Of a DNA stretch of 49,606 nt, positions 7,743 through 15,949 are shown piece after piece. The translations under genes and the position numbers were made by a program. Position 1 is the first letter of the stretch; each line of letters starts with the position of its first letter. The notes under the pieces were generated by a model. That model saw only the letters and a list, made by a program, of their open reading frames with translations, had not been told where the DNA came from and did no database searches. The DNA comes from Acetatifactor sp. (GTDB lineage: Bacteria > Bacillota > Clostridia > Lachnospirales > Lachnospiraceae): positions 1 to 49,606 of the forward strand of contig JAKSRX010000002.1 in NCBI GenBank assembly GCA_024403365.1, read 5' to 3'.

Positions 7743-9464
7743 TTATGCCTGCTTCTTGGTCTTCAGAGTATTGATACCCTCGATTACAAGAACGATGGAC
7801 AGGATGATCAGCAGAATGCCGAGAACGGTCTGTGCATAAGGACCCCAGTCAGCGCCGCCCTTTGCGATGATACCGATCTGATTCTTAACGGTCAGGCACA
7901 GGGAGATGATGGTAACTACCATCATGAATGCCATAGGGATGAGACACATCTTGTTCTGCTTACCCTTGTTGCCAAGCCAGGTTGCGATTGCAAGGAGACC
8001 AAGTCCTGCAAGAAGCTGGTTAGCTGCTCCGAAGAGACCCCAGATCTTAGCGTAACCGGTCATACCAAGTGCAACACCCAGAACTACGGTGATAATGGTT
8101 GCGAAGTAAGGGTTCACAACTACCTTCTTCCAGCCTTCCTTGATATCCTTGGTGGTCTGTCCGGGCTCAAGCCAGAACTCCTGGAACATGAATCTTGCAA
8201 GTCTGGTTGCAGTATCCAGGGAGGTCAGACAGAATGCGGAATAGGTAAGAACCAGCAGAGTGTAAAGGATCTTCTCGAGACCTGCACAGCCGGGGATGGT
8301 TGCTACCATCTTGGAGATACCACCTGCGAAGATCGCGGTTGCACCTGCAAGCTTTGCATCAGGGTTAGCTGCGTTCCACTTATAAGCATAAGCGATAGCA
8401 CACAGGGTCAATATTGCAAGTACGCACTCGAGGAGCATGCCGCCGTAAGCGATGGGCTTAGCGTCCTTTTCCTTATCCAGCTGCTTGGAAGTGGTACCGG
8501 AGGAAACCAGTGAATGGAAACCGGAGATAGCGCCACATGCAACGGTAGTGAAAAGTACAGGGAACAGATACTGGATACCATTGCCGTTATCAACAGCAAA
8601 ACCTGCAAATGCAGGGAAAGCATCCATATTGGGATGAGCACCTACAACACCGATGAAAGCGATGCCCAGCATTGCATAAAGCAGGAAAGAGCTTAAGTAA
8701 TCTCTGGGCTGAAGCAGGATCCATACAGGAGTTACGGATGCGATTGCGATATAGATACCTACGATGATCATCCAGGTCTTGGAGGTCAGGTAGATAGGAT
8801 GCCAATTCATACCGATTGCGATACAAGCGGTGATCGCTGCAATACCTACGATAGTGGAGATCCACATGGGAGCATTGAGACGATATACGGAAAGACCGAA
8901 GATGATCGCAATAACGATGAACAGCAGGGATACCATTGCTACGGAAGCAGTGGAAGCACTTGCTGCCTTGTCGATCACACCGTCAACGGCAGTTGCGCCG
9001 AAGGTGGATGCTACGATAGATGCGAATGCTGCAACTACCAGGATCAGGGTCAGATATGCGAAGATGATGAACAGCTTCTTAGCTCTCTTACCCATGTTAA
9101 CATTGATGATCTCACCGATAGACTGACCGTTATGACGAATGGATGCAATCAGAGCACCGAAGTCATGAACGCCGCCGAAGAAGATTCCACCTACCAGAAT
9201 CCAGAGAACAACAGGCAGCCAACCAAACATAGCTGCACCGATGGGTCCAGTGATAGGACCGGCACCTGCAATTGATGAGAAGTGATGTCCCATCAGAACG
9301 GGAGCCTTGGCAGGAACATAGTCCACACCATCTTCAAGTTTGTGTGCAGGAGTAGGTTCATCAGTCTCGCCCACGCCCCACTGTTTGCAAAGCCATCTGC
9401 CGTATAAGATGTAGCCTGTCAACAGAACGCACACACAAATTACAAGTAACAATAAAGTATTCAT
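7743..9464 (-). CDS. cstA: CstA family carbon starvation / pyruvate-type transporter
   Basis: This is a 573-residue polytopic membrane protein of the CstA family. It shows the conserved loop with HHFSSIAGAGPITGPIGAAMFGWLPVV near residue 60, HDFGALIASIRHNGQSIGEI near 110 and the FHSLVSSGTTSKQLDKE segment near 315. Family members import peptides or pyruvate in enterobacteria; the Firmicute substrate is not known, and the protein is shorter than the roughly 700-residue E. coli forms. GAGAGGAAAG precedes the ATG. It is separated by 28 bases from the upstream 166-residue gene, so both belong to one transcript, ended by the terminator at 7691-7725. Confidence 0.95.
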   Translation of the reverse strand: MNTLLLLVICVCVLLTGYILYGRWLCKQWGVGETDEPTPAHKLEDGVDYVPAKAPVLMGHHFSSIAGAGPITGPIGAAMFGWLPVVLWILVGGIFFGGVHDFGALIASIRHNGQSIGEIINVNMGKRAKKLFIIFAYLTLILVVAAFASIVASTFGATAVDGVIDKAASASTASVAMVSLLFIVIAIIFGLSVYRLNAPMWISTIVGIAAITACIAIGMNWHPIYLTSKTWMIIVGIYIAIASVTPVWILLQPRDYLSSFLLYAMLGIAFIGVVGAHPNMDAFPAFAGFAVDNGNGIQYLFPVLFTTVACGAISGFHSLVSSGTTSKQLDKEKDAKPIAYGGMLLECVLAILTLCAIAYAYKWNAANPDAKLAGATAIFAGGISKMVATIPGCAGLEKILYTLLVLTYSAFCLTSLDTATRLARFMFQEFWLEPGQTTKDIKEGWKKVVVNPYFATIITVVLGVALGMTGYAKIWGLFGAANQLLAGLGLLAIATWLGNKGKQNKMCLIPMAFMMVVTIISLCLTVKNQIGIIAKGGADWGPYAQTVLGILLIILSIVLVIEGINTLKTKKQA

Positions 9465-9492
9465 TTGTGCTTTCCTCTCTTTTTTTCAGTTA

Positions 9493-9993
9493 TCACTGAA
9501 GTATTTTTTTCAGCATTTTTTCTACAACTTTTCCGCTTCTGTTCGTGGAAATTCTGCCTTCAGCAGCTTCCAGCAATGCGACATGATAATCCATCCAGCC
9601 ATAGATCGTGAAACGATAGCTCTTATGAATACGGCAACTCTTAAGAGCCTTCCTGGCTTCCTCATCGCAACGGTCGCATATAAATATGGGAGTTACGTAG
9701 GTGTACATATGATCGGGTCCGATGTTTGCTCTCTTATCCGCATCTTCCTTCACGAAAGCCATGCATTTCTCATAGACTTCCGGTGTCAGCTGCTCCAGAT
9801 CAAACAGATAGAGGAATTCCTCTCCGTCGGCGGCACCAAGACCTGCCGACTTGGACATCACAAATCTCTCTGTATGCTGAAAAAACTCACAGATAGCGAT
9901 CAAAGGAAGTTCTGAGGGCTCACACTTCTGCACATTGAAGTATGACTCATAACTTTTCAACAGTTTTTCGATTGCTTCCTGCCTCGTAAACAT
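9493..9993 (-). CDS. Hypothetical soluble protein cotranscribed with cstA
   Basis: I do not recognise the family of this 166-residue protein. It has no signal peptide or membrane helix. Its C-terminal half contains CDRCDEEA (a CxxC pair) and a Lys/Arg-rich end. The central DLEQLTPEVYEKCMAF region looks helical. The composition is that of an ordinary cytoplasmic protein. It is the promoter-proximal gene of a two-gene unit with cstA, 28 bases apart, so a role in regulating or assisting the transporter is a reasonable guess and no more. The Shine-Dalgarno AGGAGG is 14 bases from the ATG, longer than usual, but no better in-frame start is seen. Confidence 0.78.
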   Translation of the reverse strand: MFTRQEAIEKLLKSYESYFNVQKCEPSELPLIAICEFFQHTERFVMSKSAGLGAADGEEFLYLFDLEQLTPEVYEKCMAFVKEDADKRANIGPDHMYTYVTPIFICDRCDEEARKALKSCRIHKSYRFTIYGWMDYHVALLEAAEGRISTNRSGKVVEKMLKKILQ

Positions 9994-10025
9994 ACCGTTT
10001 TTTGCGACCTCCTCTCAAATACCCG

Positions 10026-10043
10026 ACATACATAAGTGTATGT
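10026..10043. promoter_or_regulatory. Palindrome in the leader of the cstA operon, candidate operator
   Basis: ACATACA and TGTATGT form a perfect seven-base inverted repeat around four bases, about 20 to 38 bases downstream of the -10 element. The position fits repressor binding or an RNA hairpin. No T tract follows, so it is not a terminator. Confidence 0.5.
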
Positions 10044-10063
10044 AGAAAAAATCCCCTTTTATT

Positions 10064-10091
10064 ATCATACTATTTTTAAAAATCTCCACAA
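10064..10091 (-). promoter_or_regulatory. Candidate promoter of the cstA operon
   Basis: TTGTGG (10086-10091) and TATGAT (10064-10069) are 16 bases apart in the AT-rich gap upstream of the 166-residue gene. Confidence 0.5.
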
Positions 10092-10114
10092 AAATATTAA
10101 ACTTGTACAAAATT

Positions 10115-10609
10115 TTACTGTTTTCCGCACTCTTTCTGGTACGCCAGTCTGGGGGTTCCGTTGTCGGTATAAATGATCCCGCACTTTGTAAACCCATTTT
10201 TCTCCAGCAGATGCTGCATGACCCTGTTATCTTCGTGGGTATCGATTCGAAGATCCCCTACATACTGCTCACAAAAAGCAAGGGCTTCCTCCAAAATACC
10301 CCCTCGCTTTCCATGGCCTGCAATGCGATGGATCACACCGTAGGGTGCGTCATTTAACCACTGGCCCTCCTCGATGATCTCATAGGTGGGGTCATCCCCC
10401 ATGAGGAAGGCAAAAATGCCGCAGATCTCTCCGGCTTCATCCGTTACCAGATAACTGTTCCGATTCTCGATGTCTCTCTCGATGGCCGCTACCGCAGGTC
10501 AGTCGTCACCCCATTGGTTGGGATTGCCGCTACGACGCATGAACTCCCTGGCATATGCATAGATCTCAAAGATCTCCGGCAGATCCTCGGGTATGGTATG
10601 TCGAATCAT
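10115..10609 (-). pseudogene. GNAT acetyltransferase gene interrupted by an in-frame TGA
   Basis: A start ATG at 10609 with AGGAGG five bases upstream opens a frame reading MIRHTIPEDLPEIFEIYAYA, then ending NPNQWGDD before a TGA at 10499-10501. Beyond it the same frame continues PAVAAIERDIENRNSYLV to a normal stop at 10115, giving 164 codons. The whole is a typical small GNAT protein, with the acetyl-CoA loop in HRIAGHGKRGG and the LRIDTHEDN and MQHLLEKNGFTKCG motifs near the end. One base change makes the stop (TGG or TAT-type codon to TGA). The downstream piece alone, from an ATG at 10402, would lack the N-terminal helices. It is a recent pseudogene, a sequencing error or a read-through case. 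Confidence 0.82.
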
Positions 10610-10640
10610 AAATTCCTCCTGAATATGTTACACAAAATAA

Positions 10641-10672
10641 AGATGCCCCGAGAAAATTCTCGGGGCACATCT
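10641..10672 (-). terminator. Terminator of the tRNA-Tyr/tRNA-Leu transcript
   Basis: TGCCCCGAGAA pairs perfectly with TTCTCGGGGCA (eleven pairs), extended by ATCT/AGAT, and is followed on the minus strand by TTTATTTTG. It begins two bases after the tRNA-Leu 3' end. Confidence 0.85.
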
Positions 10673-10674
10673 TA

Positions 10675-10758
10675 TGCTGGCAACGAGACTTGAACTCGTA
10701 CGGTGTTGCCACCGAGGGATTTTAAGTCCCTTGCGTCTGCCGATTCCGCCATGCCAGC
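10675..10758 (-). tRNA. tRNA-Leu (TAA)
   Basis: The minus strand reads GCTGGCATGGCGGAATCGGCAG and so on, with anticodon stem GGGA/TCCC around loop CTTAAAA, giving anticodon TAA. A long variable arm (class II) is present, and the acceptor GCTGGCA pairs with TGCCAGC followed by discriminator A. The length is 84 bases and CCA is not encoded. Confidence 0.95.
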
Positions 10759-10762
10759 GATT

Positions 10763-10824
10763 AAAAAAAGTGTGCTGTGACGACTTCTTCCCGGGCGAAC
10801 CCTAATGAGCCACTTCACAACACA
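10763..10824 (-). ncRNA. Structured element with T tract between tRNA-Tyr and tRNA-Leu
   Basis: Between the two tRNAs the minus strand forms a ten-pair outer stem, TGTGTTGTGA with TCACAGCACA (one G-T). It encloses about 34 bases that include a GGG-TTCG-CCC tetraloop hairpin and end in GAAGAAGTCG. Seven T follow directly. It could be a terminator for tRNA-Tyr that is read through, or a small RNA released by tRNA processing. I do not recognise it as a named RNA family. Confidence 0.55.
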
Positions 10825-10826
10825 AA

Positions 10827-10908
10827 TGGATGGGGGTGGATTCGAACCACCGAAGCAATTTGCAGCAGATTTACAGTCTGTCCCCTTTGGCCACTCGGGA
10901 ACCCATCC
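10827..10908 (-). tRNA. tRNA-Tyr (GTA)
   Basis: The minus strand reads GGATGGGTTCCCGAGTGGCC and onward, with loop CTGTAAA giving anticodon GTA, a long variable arm as usual for bacterial tRNA-Tyr, a TTCGAATCC T-loop and an acceptor GGATGGG/CCCATCC with discriminator A. The length is 82 bases, and CCA is not encoded. Confidence 0.95.
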
Positions 10909-10938
10909 ATAATCAGGTATTTGCCCTGACAGTATGTG

Positions 10939-10967
10939 ATTGTAACATACACATCATAAAAATGCAA
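10939..10967 (-). promoter_or_regulatory. Promoter of the tRNA-Tyr/tRNA-Leu transcript
   Basis: TTGCAT (10962-10967) and TACAAT (10939-10944) lie 17 bases apart, about 30 bases before the tRNA-Tyr 5' end and immediately after the MATE gene stop. Confidence 0.8.
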
Positions 10968-10970
10968 GCA

Positions 10971-12314
10971 CTATCTGTTTTCTTGCAAGACTCGTCTGTT
11001 CCAGGGTCCTGTCCTGTAAAAAGCCACCGACAGAACCATACCGATAAACCAGCCGATAGGCCATGCGCACCAGATTCCTGTAGAACCGAAAGGCACAGAG
11101 AAGGCAAAAGCCAGACTCACTCGCAGGATCAGATCCGTGAAGGTACTGATCATAAATTTGCCCATCATTCCGGAACCTCGCAAAATGCCGTCCGCCACCA
11201 GTTTGATGGAGATAATGAAATAGAAGGGTGACACGATCCGCAGGAAGATCACACCGGTATCGATAGCCTCTCCGGTGATATCCTTCATAAACAGGTAGAC
11301 CAAGTATCTGCCCACCCCCAGATACAGAAGCACAAAGGGAATGCAGATGATCCACACGATCTTCACACCGGCCTTGAAACCTTCCCGGATCCTCTCCTGC
11401 TTGTTAGCACCCAGATTCTGGGAGGTATAGTTGGAGATACCGTTTCCAAGGGTGGTGAGGGAAGTGATCACCAGGTTATTTAACTTGATGGCTGCGGAAT
11501 ATCCCGCCATAACAGAGGGGCCGAACCCATTGATGTTTCTCTGCAGCACGATGTTTCCGATAGAAATAAAGCTCTGTTGGAAAATACTGGGCACTGCGAT
11601 CACGGCGATCTTTCCCAAAAGAGGGAAAGAAAACAGCGCAGGTCTCTCCGCGGTCTGAATGCCGCGCAAACGCTTTAACACAAAGAATACCGCCAGCACA
11701 CAGCTGATGCCCTGGCAGATAAAGGTGGCCCAGGCTACACCTGCCACTCCCATATGCAGGGAGCGAACGAAGAATACATCCATGGCGATATTCGACAGGG
11801 AAGACACTGCCAGGAAAAGGAAGGGCGTCTTGGAATCTCCCAACGCAGAGAAAATACCGGTACTCACATTATAAAAGAACAGAAAAGGTAGTCCCCAGAC
11901 GTAAATATCCAGATACAGTTTGGAATCTGCGAACACCACCGCCGGGGTATCGATCAGAGAAAGCATTGTGCCGCAGCCCAGAATACCAAAGAGCATCAAC
12001 AGGGCGCACACCACACCGGTGGCGATCAGGGAGGTGTAGACAGCGGTCTTCATCAGTCCGTATTCCTTGGTGCCGAAGAGTCTCGACACGATAACGGAGC
12101 AGCCGATGTTGCAGCCGAAGCCAAAGGCGATGAAGATCAGGGTGATCTCATAACTGTTTCCCACCGCGGCCAGTGCATTTTCACCTACGAATTTGCCTAC
12201 CACAAAGCTATCTGCGATATTATACAATTGTTGAAAAATGACGCTGCCGAACAGGGGCAGACAAAATAACCACAAAACTTTCTTCGGTTCTCCCACCGTC
12301 AGATCTTTGTTCAT
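10971..12314 (-). CDS. MATE family multidrug/Na+ (or H+) antiporter
   Basis: This is a 447-residue integral membrane protein with about twelve hydrophobic helices in two similar halves. The N-terminal half carries PLFGSVIFQQLYNIADSFVVGKFVGENALAAVGNS, the hallmark of MATE exporters; the second half repeats the pattern with PSIFQQSFISIGNIVLQRNINGFG. MATE proteins expel cationic drugs and metabolites using ion gradients; the substrate here is unknown. GAGGGAAAAG precedes the ATG. The gene follows the GH13 gene after a terminator and has no strong promoter of its own in the short gap, so partial read-through is likely. Confidence 0.93.
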   Translation of the reverse strand: MNKDLTVGEPKKVLWLFCLPLFGSVIFQQLYNIADSFVVGKFVGENALAAVGNSYEITLIFIAFGFGCNIGCSVIVSRLFGTKEYGLMKTAVYTSLIATGVVCALLMLFGILGCGTMLSLIDTPAVVFADSKLYLDIYVWGLPFLFFYNVSTGIFSALGDSKTPFLFLAVSSLSNIAMDVFFVRSLHMGVAGVAWATFICQGISCVLAVFFVLKRLRGIQTAERPALFSFPLLGKIAVIAVPSIFQQSFISIGNIVLQRNINGFGPSVMAGYSAAIKLNNLVITSLTTLGNGISNYTSQNLGANKQERIREGFKAGVKIVWIICIPFVLLYLGVGRYLVYLFMKDITGEAIDTGVIFLRIVSPFYFIISIKLVADGILRGSGMMGKFMISTFTDLILRVSLAFAFSVPFGSTGIWCAWPIGWFIGMVLSVAFYRTGPWNRRVLQENR

Positions 12315-12326
12315 GTCTTTTCCCTC

Positions 12327-12359
12327 AAAAAGAGTGACGAATCCGGGGATCCGCCACTC
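12327..12359 (-). terminator. Terminator of the GH13 gene
   Basis: GAGTGGCGGATCC pairs with GGATTCGTCACTC (about twelve pairs with two G-T), followed by five T, between the GH13 stop and the MATE start. Confidence 0.8.
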
Positions 12360-12370
12360 CTCTTTCTTCT

Positions 12371-14482
12371 TTATTCTTTAAAGTATTTCAAAATAACCGC
12401 ACAGGTCTTGGGCAGGCGGATGGAGATTCGTCCGCTGACGACTGTGTAGCTCTGTCCCTCGCTGTAACCGTTCTCATCGGTCCAAAGGATGGCTCTCATC
12501 ACGCCGTGCTTGGGTGTTCCCAGTTCCCATACGAGGATGGTCTTCTCGATGTCGTGATCGTTGTTATTCACTAAGATCAGGCACTGACCATTGCGATTGA
12601 ATCGACCGTACGCCAGATAATTGTAATCCTTGTCTACGTATTTTATGGAACCGGTACGAAGCTCTGTATTCTCCTTACGCAGGCGAATGATCTTCTTGTG
12701 GAACTCGATGAGTTCATGATCCTCACGCCCCCAGGGATAGGTTCTTCTGCTGTCGGGATCGGTAAATCCGCACACACCTGCCTCGTCGCCGTAGTAGATG
12801 GTAGGTGCACCGGTCCAGGTCATCTGCATTACCACAGCCTCGCGGAACACAGCCTTGTTGACGCCCTGCTCTGCTGCCTGGGGACCTGCATAATCGGTTC
12901 TGCCCACTCTGTGATTGGTACGGGTCAGGAATCGGGAATGATCATGGTTGGAAAGCTCGTTCATGGCCACCTGCCAGCTGGGCATAGAGAAACTGGAGCT
13001 GTGATGCCTCATGGCACCCCAGAAACTGTCTGCATTGCCGAGCATATCCTTACGGAAATCATCGGAATGCTTCTCCATACCGGTAAGGAACCAGGTGACG
13101 GGCTCCATAAATGCGTCATAGTTCATGACGGTATCCCACTCATTGCCCTGCAGCCACTCTCTGGTGTTACCGTAGTGCTCTGCAAGAATGATAGCTTCTG
13201 GATTGGCTTCTTTGACTGCCTTTCGGAACTCCTGCCAGAAGAAATGGTTATAAGCCTGGCTGTGACCTAAGTCTGCTGCCACGTCCAGTCTCCAGCCGTC
13301 CGCATTGAAAGGAGGTGATACCCACTTTCTGCCGATGCGCAGTACATACTCGAAAAGTTCCTTGGAACTCTCATAATTCAACTTGGGCAAAGTGTCATGC
13401 CCCCACCAGCCGTCGTAGGAAGGATTGTAAGGCCACTGTCCCTGATTTTTGAACTCGAAATAACCTCTGTAAGGGCTGTCCGCACTGACATAGGCACCTT
13501 TTTCATAGCCTTCCGCGTTCTCATAGATACGCTCGCGATCCAACCATTTGTTGAAGGAGCCGCAGTGGTTGAACACGCCGTCCATGATGACGCGCATGCC
13601 TCTTCTGTGTGCTTCCTCTACCACCTTGATGAACAGCTCATTGCTGGCCTCCAGGTTGGCCTTATTGGTCACGCGATTGATATATTTGGTAGCAAAACGG
13701 TTCTCCTTCTGCCAGTCGGGAAGCAGTTCACCCTGCTCATCCACGATCTTGCCGAAGTGAGGATCGATATAATCATAGTCCTGAATATCATACTTGTGAT
13801 TGGAAGGAGATACGAACAGGGGGTTAAAGTAGATGACCTCAACGCCCAGATCCTGCAGATAATCCATCTTATCCAGTACGCCCTGCAAGTCACCGCCGTA
13901 GAACTCACGCACATCCATCTTAGCGGGATAACGGTCCCAATCCTCCACGCGGTGTACAGGCTCATTGATGTAGCAATATTCATTGGTCAGTACGTCATTG
14001 GACTTGTCGCCGTTGCAAAAACGATCTACATAGATCTGATACATGACAGCGCCCTTGGCCCAGGCAGGAGTCTTGAATCCCGGAAGGATCACGAAACTAT
14101 AGTACTCATTGACTTCATGCGCCAGACCTCTGGTATCATAGAAGCCCTGCAGCTTACCGGACTGGATCTCGAAGTAATAAGTCTCCTTCTTATCCTCCAG
14201 CTTCAGCTCTGCTTCATAGTAATCGAAGTGCTTATCGCTCTCCTTCTTACTCATGACATACTTCTCACCGCGGTTCACTAACAGCACTCTGTCCACGTTA
14301 AACTTAGCGGTACGGAAACGGATCTTGACAGTCTCAAAAGGAGCCGGCTCCGCAGGAATCAGGTACTCCTCGGTGGTATCCGAGAAAAGAGCACGTCTGT
14401 TGAAAACCGGTCGCATGTTCGCTATATAATTACGATTGTTGTCTAACAATCGGATCTTCTCGATATTAAGCTTTTCTTCCAC
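12371..14482 (-). CDS. Glycoside hydrolase family 13 alpha-glucan enzyme
   Basis: This is a 703-residue cytoplasmic enzyme acting on alpha-glucans or maltodextrins, most like the neopullulanase/cyclomaltodextrinase group. Residues 1-125 form a beta-sandwich N-domain of CBM34 type. The (beta/alpha)8 barrel starts at AVMYQIYVDRFCNGD (about 145). Catalytic residues are the nucleophile Asp in DGWRLDVAADL (about 400), the acid Glu in ILAEHYG (about 440) and the stabilising Asp in LSNHDHSRF (about 517). A C-terminal beta domain closes the protein. There is no signal peptide. It starts with GTG after GGGAGAT, has its own promoter at 14516-14544 and its own terminator, so it is a monocistronic unit. 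Confidence 0.92.
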   Translation of the reverse strand: MEEKLNIEKIRLLDNNRNYIANMRPVFNRRALFSDTTEEYLIPAEPAPFETVKIRFRTAKFNVDRVLLVNRGEKYVMSKKESDKHFDYYEAELKLEDKKETYYFEIQSGKLQGFYDTRGLAHEVNEYYSFVILPGFKTPAWAKGAVMYQIYVDRFCNGDKSNDVLTNEYCYINEPVHRVEDWDRYPAKMDVREFYGGDLQGVLDKMDYLQDLGVEVIYFNPLFVSPSNHKYDIQDYDYIDPHFGKIVDEQGELLPDWQKENRFATKYINRVTNKANLEASNELFIKVVEEAHRRGMRVIMDGVFNHCGSFNKWLDRERIYENAEGYEKGAYVSADSPYRGYFEFKNQGQWPYNPSYDGWWGHDTLPKLNYESSKELFEYVLRIGRKWVSPPFNADGWRLDVAADLGHSQAYNHFFWQEFRKAVKEANPEAIILAEHYGNTREWLQGNEWDTVMNYDAFMEPVTWFLTGMEKHSDDFRKDMLGNADSFWGAMRHHSSSFSMPSWQVAMNELSNHDHSRFLTRTNHRVGRTDYAGPQAAEQGVNKAVFREAVVMQMTWTGAPTIYYGDEAGVCGFTDPDSRRTYPWGREDHELIEFHKKIIRLRKENTELRTGSIKYVDKDYNYLAYGRFNRNGQCLILVNNNDHDIEKTILVWELGTPKHGVMRAILWTDENGYSEGQSYTVVSGRISIRLPKTCAVILKYFKE

Positions 14483-14515
14483 AACTTATATCTCCCAACT
14501 ATAAACTTACCCTTT

Positions 14516-14544
14516 ATTGTACTGAAAATACCCTTCAAATTCAA
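14516..14544 (-). promoter_or_regulatory. Promoter of the GH13 gene
   Basis: TTGAAT (14539-14544) and TACAAT (14516-14521) are 17 bases apart, about 35 bases before the GTG start. Confidence 0.65.
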
Positions 14545-14553
14545 TACTTATTC

Positions 14554-14579
14554 AAAAATGACCGGGATTTCTCCCGGCC
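14554..14579 (-). terminator. Terminator of the DUF6056-like gene
   Basis: GGCCGGGA pairs with TCCCGGTC around GAAA, followed by ATTTTTG, 13 bases after the stop at 14592. Confidence 0.8.
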
Positions 14580-14591
14580 ACCTTTCCTTTT

Positions 14592-15923
14592 TTAAAGGAA
14601 CGTTCCTACCATATTGCCCAATAACACACTCGCATAGATTATATAATACCCTGTTCTCAGGCTCTTCTTGCCGATCTTCTGTCCGCAGAGATAAGCGATC
14701 GCCAGCATGAAAATACAAGCGGGGCTGGCGGTTCTGGAACCGGATGCATACACCGTGGGAGACATTCCCATGATCATTCTGCTGCAGAAAGCCGCGCATA
14801 GAATGATCGCCGCACACAAAAACTCCAAAGTCCTGCCGCAGACTAAGTAAAGTGATACCATCACTGCCGCAATGACGGAAAGAAATACCAGACACTCTAA
14901 GAAGATATGACCGGCACTGTAAGCGCTCATGGAGGAGATCCGCACATTCTGAAGCAGTCCCACCCAGTAGATCCTGGTGGTCAGTCCCAGATTTACGAAA
15001 ACTCTTCCGCACAGTCCCCAGATCGCCGTCACAACGAATGCATACAGCGGGATATAACGCAGGATGCGCTTCTCCGCGGTATCCCACACGGCCAATACCA
15101 GCACGCAGACCAGGAACAAAAAGATCAGATTGTATTCCTCGCAGGAAATGAAGAAGGAAAATGTGGTAAGCACTCCTGTGACGAACTTATCTCCCAAAGA
15201 GAATCCTGCAAACTCCGGAAACCAGGTTTCGGTCTCGATCACACTTCTGGACGCGTTGCCGGGACATAAGAGGATCATGATCATCATACCGATGGCAATG
15301 AAGCCGTACACGATCAGGATCGCCGGTACCTTTTTTCTGCTGTACAATGCATACCCACCGATCAACGCATAACCGATCACCAGCACTGCCGCCATCTGCT
15401 CATGGCTGCAGGCAAAGACACAAGCCAGGCAACTTAAGACCCATTCCCAACCTTTCAGGTTCTCTCCGCCAAACCACTTTCTGACGGGAAGCAGGGTATA
15501 GATACCGATGGTGATGGCCCACAAATAGTTGGCGGTGGTTGCGACCCATCCGGCGAAACTCATCATCAGGATCGGCAGAAGCAGCAAAAGCATTGCAAAC
15601 TGCGCTATGGAAGCCGCATTCTTCTTACCGAAAAGGGTATTGCACTCATAGATCAGCAACAGAAGGATCAAGGTATCGCAGATCCTCCAGATCAAAGGAT
15701 TCCATCTGGCCAGCAAAACGATGACTGCCTCGATGGGTAATCGGGAGGTCCAATGTATATATCGATAGCTTAGAAATTCAAACAATCCCTTTTCATCCAA
15801 CGCGGTGGCGAACCATGCATCATCATGGGTCCCGGCTTTGAAAAAGAAATGTAAGATCAGAAATCCGACAGCAATGATAAGATATACCGCTCTCGGCTGC
15901 AGGTTTTTCATACGTTCTTTCAT
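14592..15923 (-). CDS. Polytopic membrane protein, DUF6056-like (GT-C type)
   Basis: This is a 443-residue membrane protein with about eleven hydrophobic helices. The first extracytoplasmic loop carries THDDAWFATALDEKG, an Asp pair placed as in GT-C lipid-linked sugar transferases and in DUF6056 proteins, followed by IHWTSRLPIE. This suggests transfer of sugars from a lipid carrier outside the membrane, but no activity is known for the family. GGAGATAAG precedes the ATG. It lies 26 bases after the DUF2142-like gene, so the two form an operon. Confidence 0.75.
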   Translation of the reverse strand: MKERMKNLQPRAVYLIIAVGFLILHFFFKAGTHDDAWFATALDEKGLFEFLSYRYIHWTSRLPIEAVIVLLARWNPLIWRICDTLILLLLIYECNTLFGKKNAASIAQFAMLLLLLPILMMSFAGWVATTANYLWAITIGIYTLLPVRKWFGGENLKGWEWVLSCLACVFACSHEQMAAVLVIGYALIGGYALYSRKKVPAILIVYGFIAIGMMIMILLCPGNASRSVIETETWFPEFAGFSLGDKFVTGVLTTFSFFISCEEYNLIFLFLVCVLVLAVWDTAEKRILRYIPLYAFVVTAIWGLCGRVFVNLGLTTRIYWVGLLQNVRISSMSAYSAGHIFLECLVFLSVIAAVMVSLYLVCGRTLEFLCAAIILCAAFCSRMIMGMSPTVYASGSRTASPACIFMLAIAYLCGQKIGKKSLRTGYYIIYASVLLGNMVGTFL

Positions 15924-15949
15924 CTTATCTCCAACTTTACGTGCCTCTA

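Noticed and set aside
10499..10501. Selenocysteine codon in the acetyltransferase
   Set aside because: GNAT enzymes have no catalytic Cys or Sec at this point, and no clear stem-loop of SECIS type follows the TGA.
12315..12370. Riboswitch ahead of the MATE exporter
   Set aside because: The gap of 56 bases is occupied by the GH13 terminator and the Shine-Dalgarno; there is no room for an aptamer.
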